Of a stretch of DNA of 7,866 nucleotides, positions 5,697 through 7,866 are shown piece by piece. Origin of the DNA: Acetobacteraceae bacterium (GTDB taxonomy: Bacteria; Pseudomonadota; Alphaproteobacteria; Acetobacterales; Acetobacteraceae). Within the stretch, counting starts at the first letter, position 1. The number at the start of each line of letters is the position of its first letter. A program made the position numbers and the translations under genes. The notes beneath the pieces are model-generated. The model worked only from the letters and a program-made list of their open reading frames with translations, did no database searches and had not been told where the DNA came from. The stretch lies in contig DAICYU010000171.1 of the NCBI GenBank assembly GCA_027311485.1, forward strand, positions 1 to 7,866, written 5' to 3'.

Positions 5697-7133
5697 ATGA
5701 CTTCGAAGAAGACGCTGAACACCGGCAATCTGGCGACCCTCGGCGCCGACCGGCTGGCCGCATTGTTGATGGACATCAGTCAGGGCAATGCGGCCATCAA
5801 GCGACGGCTGCGCCTGGAACTGATTGGTGAGGACAGTCCTGCCGAACTCGCCAAGGAAGTCCGCAAGCGCCTTGCCACAATCGCCCGCTCACGCTCCTTC
5901 GTGGACTGGCAAAATCGGAAAGCGCTGGTCGACGACCTGGAGGCCCAGCGCTGGGCGATTGTACTCCAGGTGGCAAAACGCGCTCCCGCTGACGCGTTGG
6001 CGCTGATGTGGCAGTTCCTGGATCTTGCCAGATCGGTGTTCGAGCGTTGCGACGACAGCAGTGGGACGATCTCTGCCGTTTTCCATGCCGCGGTTGGCGA
6101 CCTCCGTGATGTCGCCCAGGCCGCAAGACCCGATTCGAAGCAGCTGGCAGACCAGGTGTTCGGGGCGCTGGTCCATAACGACTACGGCCAGTACGACAAT
6201 CTGATACATGTGCTGCAGCCGGCCCTTGGGCCGGTGGGGCTGGAGCATCTGAAACAACGCATGGTGGCCTTGTCGGCGGAGCCGGTCCGCAAACCGGCAG
6301 CGGAGGAGCGGCAGGTGATTGGCTGGGCGTCCAGCGGCCCGCTCTATGCTGACGACATAGCCGAACAGCCCCGTGTCAGCACCGTCCGGCTGGCGTTAAG
6401 GGACATCGCCGACGCCCAGGGCGACGTCGACGCGTACATCGCCCAGTATGACCAGAAGGTCAGAAAATTTCCGAAAATAGCCGCTGAGATCGCCAAGCGA
6501 CTTGTTGCAGCAGGCCGGGCGGAAGAAGCCTGGCAAATCATCGAGGCATCCGAGCATCGGCACCCAGGCTTGCCTGACTTCGAATGGGAGGATGCGCGGA
6601 TCGAAGTGCTGGAGGCACTGGGACGTGGCGATGAGGCACAGGCCGCCCGGTGGACGTGCTTCGAACGCTTCCTCTCCGCGCGTTATTTGCGTGATTACCT
6701 GAAGCGACTGCCGGACTTCGACGACTTCGAGGCGGAACAGCGGGCCCTCGATTATGCCGAACGAAATGGCAGTTTGCTGACGGCCATATCGTTTCTGGTT
6801 TCGTGGCCTGCGTTGGACAGAGCGGCACGGCTGGTGATGGAACGGGCCAAGGCGTTGGACGGCAATCATTACGAGATCTTGACGCCAGCGGCCGAGGCGC
6901 TCGCTGGGAAATATCCGCTTGCAGCGACCCTTCTGCTTCGGGCGATGATCGACTTTGCTCTCACGCAGGGCCGATCCAGCCGCTATGGCCATGCCGCTCG
7001 CCACCTCCGCGACTGCGCTGGCTTCGCGGCGGTCATTTCGGATTATGGTCCCTTCGAGCCACATGACGCCTACATTGCCCGGCTGCGCCGGGAACATGGG
7101 CGGAAAACCGGCTTCTGGAGCGCGGTCAGCTGA
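5697..7133 (+). CDS. DUF6880 family protein, function unknown
   Basis: This 478-residue soluble protein has no signal peptide or membrane segment. The N-terminus (KKTLNTGNLATLGADRLAAL, then IKRRLRLELIGE) and the C-terminus (RYGHAARHLRDCAGFAAVIS, then HDAYIARLRREHGRKTGFW) match what I remember of DUF6880 proteins. These are long, all-helical proteins of unknown role found in many alphaproteobacteria. The middle is Ala/Leu/Arg-rich and helical, with TPR-like helical pairs, for example around residues 265-310 (IAAEIAKRLVAAGRAEEAWQ). That points to a scaffold or binding role rather than an obvious catalytic one, and no catalytic motif is visible. ATG at 5697 follows the monooxygenase stop by 18 bases, with a weak GAAAGAG upstream. 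The length suggests a complete protein. The family name is from memory; any function would be a guess. Confidence 0.82.
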   Translation: MTSKKTLNTGNLATLGADRLAALLMDISQGNAAIKRRLRLELIGEDSPAELAKEVRKRLATIARSRSFVDWQNRKALVDDLEAQRWAIVLQVAKRAPADALALMWQFLDLARSVFERCDDSSGTISAVFHAAVGDLRDVAQAARPDSKQLADQVFGALVHNDYGQYDNLIHVLQPALGPVGLEHLKQRMVALSAEPVRKPAAEERQVIGWASSGPLYADDIAEQPRVSTVRLALRDIADAQGDVDAYIAQYDQKVRKFPKIAAEIAKRLVAAGRAEEAWQIIEASEHRHPGLPDFEWEDARIEVLEALGRGDEAQAARWTCFERFLSARYLRDYLKRLPDFDDFEAEQRALDYAERNGSLLTAISFLVSWPALDRAARLVMERAKALDGNHYEILTPAAEALAGKYPLAATLLLRAMIDFALTQGRSSRYGHAARHLRDCAGFAAVISDYGPFEPHDAYIARLRREHGRKTGFWSAVS

Positions 7134-7149
7134 CATGTAAAAGCATAAA

Positions 7150-7194
7150 CTGTGAATCGGCACCGAAGTGGCCCACTTCGGTGCCGATTCACAG
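7150..7194. repeat. 45-base perfect palindrome (22-bp arms, 1-base centre)
   Basis: The left arm at 7150-7171 (starting CTGTGAATCGGCACCGAAGT) is perfectly complementary to the right arm at 7173-7194, around a single C at 7172. It begins 16 bases after the DUF6880-type stop codon and ends exactly where the ABC-transporter fragment begins. As RNA it would be a very stable hairpin. On the minus strand it is followed by TTTATGCTTTT, so it could terminate leftward transcription; on the plus strand ATTCCCGC follows, with no T-tract. TGTGAATC and GATTCACA at the edges look like insertion-sequence ends with TG/CA termini, as in IS21-like elements, so two IS ends fused head to head is an alternative. 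No target duplication is seen. Confidence 0.85.
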
Positions 7195-7380
7195 ATTCCC
7201 GCGCGGGCGGCGGGATCCAGGGCAGAGGTGAGGTCGTCGAGCACCACGAGTTTGGGACGGGTGAGCATGGCGCGTGCGACGACGACGCGCTGCCGCTGAG
7301 TTCGCGGGATAAAGTTGCAAGGTGCGGCGGGACAGACCAATGAGCTCCAGCGCCTCACGCATGTGAAACGTGCGATCGTT
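7195..7380 (-). pseudogene. Fragment of a peptide-type ABC transporter ATPase, frameshifted and truncated
   Basis: On the minus strand the sequence reads MREALELIGLSRRTLQLYP (from 7362), then in a second frame RELSG, then in a third QRQRVVVARAMLTRPKLVVLDDLTSALDPAARAG, ending at the palindrome. This is the standard run of a Dpp/Opp-type ATPase: pre-signature helix, the LSGGQ signature, then Walker B and the D-loop (SALD). The signature is broken: relative to the usual YPxELSGGQRQRV about one base is missing after YP and about ten bases inside LSGGQ. Walker B also reads VLDDLTS instead of the usual LLDEPTS, so the catalytic Glu is replaced. The Walker A half and everything after the D-loop are absent. 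About 60 of some 320 residues remain. No transporter partner gene is nearby. Confidence 0.82.
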
Positions 7381-7435
7381 CCGTAGATATTGTTACATAT
7401 TCGCTTTGTTTACAGCAATTCCCGTATCAGATCCG
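7381..7435. other. AT-richer spacer between ABC fragment and dioxygenase gene
   Basis: This short stretch is clearly richer in A and T than its surroundings (for example TAGATATTGTTACATATTCG). It lies downstream of the dioxygenase gene on the minus strand. No hairpin with a T-tract was found and no gene is supported. Confidence 0.3.
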
Positions 7436-7866
7436 TTAAACCGGCGGCGTCAGTACCGGGTTCTGGGTTCTTGTGAACAGCTGTCGCAGGTGCTCGCCGG
7501 AGGTGGTCGCCTGGTATTTTGGTTCGGCGCCGGGAGCCAGGCATGTGGGGATGCAGGCCACAGCCGCGTCGTAGTTCGGATTGTGGAAGAAGACCAGCGA
7601 CTGACGGCGGGTTTCCATTCCGGCGTTATCCGGTGGATTGACAACGCGATGCAGCGTGGAGACCCAGGCATCGTTAGTCCACCGTGCCATCAGGTCGCCA
7701 ATGTTGATGACGAAGGTGCCCTCGATGATCGGCACGTCAACCCATTCGCCAGCGGCGTTGAAGACTTGCAGCCCGCCGGGACGGTCTTCGGTGTTCAGAA
7801 TGGTCAGGCTGCCATAGTCGGAATGGGCGCCGGCGCGCAACTGTCCGGGTTTGGGTGGCGTGAGCA
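7436..7866 (-). CDS. Isopenicillin-N-synthase-like 2-oxoglutarate/Fe(II) dioxygenase, C-terminal part (5' end outside window)
   Basis: The frame is open from the right edge to TAA at 7436-7438, giving 142 C-terminal residues. Enzymes of this family oxidise small molecules using Fe(II), oxygen and usually 2-oxoglutarate. The iron triad is visible: HSD (H14 and D16 of the fragment) in QLRAGAHSDYGSLTIL, and H72 in STLHRVVNP. RQS (R87-S89), the RxS motif expected to hold 2-oxoglutarate, is present. GGLQVFNAAGEWVDVP and FVINIGDLMARWTND lie between them, in the standard order of the jelly-roll core. A typical protein is about 330 residues, so somewhat less than half is seen. No damage is visible, so the gene is probably intact. 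The substrate is unknown. Its 3' side faces the decayed ABC fragment. Confidence 0.93.
   Translation of the reverse strand, partial: LTPPKPGQLRAGAHSDYGSLTILNTEDRPGGLQVFNAAGEWVDVPIIEGTFVINIGDLMARWTNDAWVSTLHRVVNPPDNAGMETRRQSLVFFHNPNYDAAVACIPTCLAPGAEPKYQATTSGEHLRQLFTRTQNPVLTPPV

Noticed and set aside
7150..7194. Palindrome as a plain rho-independent terminator of the DUF6880-type gene
   Set aside because: In the plus direction no T-tract follows the stem; only the minus direction has one. A plus-strand terminator call alone is therefore not supported, though it might still slow transcription.
6396..7358. 320-codon minus-strand open frame across the 3' half of the DUF6880-type gene
   Set aside because: Only its first roughly 60 codons (before the palindrome) resemble a protein, the ABC ATPase fragment. 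The rest is antisense to a well-supported plus-strand gene and has no family features.

Overview
The window looks like a chromosomal or megaplasmid accessory region of a GC-rich proteobacterium. An alphaproteobacterium, perhaps of the Rhodospirillales or Rhizobiales type, is my best guess, based on GC-rich codon use, a FATP-type acyl-CoA synthetase, a DUF6880-type protein and IS256/IS3 relics. Taxonomy is inference. I see no rRNA, tRNA, CRISPR array or replication origin.

Layout from left to right. (1) Positions 2-1210, plus strand: the 3' end of a FATP/very-long-chain acyl-CoA synthetase gene, followed 36 bases later by a small multi-pass membrane protein gene. The spacing suggests one transcript. 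(2) Positions 1424-3787, minus strand: a class I SAM-dependent methyltransferase gene followed by a Wzx-like polysaccharide flippase gene, a small surface-glycan module with no glycosyltransferase in view. It converges on the first pair. (3) Positions about 3804-4670: no intact gene. This stretch is an insertion-sequence graveyard holding an internally deleted IS3-family transposase remnant (minus strand) and the 3' tip plus right end of an IS256-family element (plus strand). An 8-bp direct repeat flanks the IS256 relic. (4) Positions 4671-7133, plus strand: a complete luciferase-like flavin monooxygenase gene and, 18 bases later, a complete gene for a DUF6880-type helical protein of unknown function; they are probably co-transcribed. 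(5) Positions 7150-7380: a 45-base perfect palindrome directly abutting a frameshifted fragment of a peptide-type ABC transporter ATPase gene (minus strand). (6) Positions 7436-7866, minus strand: the 3' part of an isopenicillin-N-synthase-like 2-oxoglutarate/Fe(II) dioxygenase gene that begins beyond the right edge.

The intact genes belong to several unrelated processes: lipid activation, surface polysaccharide, and flavin or non-heme-iron oxidation. The breaks between these blocks coincide with decayed mobile elements or pseudogenes at 4000-4520 and 7150-7380, so the region appears assembled by repeated insertion and deletion. I found no convincing novel defence or mobile system. The most unusual items are the palindrome/ABC-fragment junction, the two degenerate IS remnants and the uncharacterised monooxygenase-DUF6880 pair.
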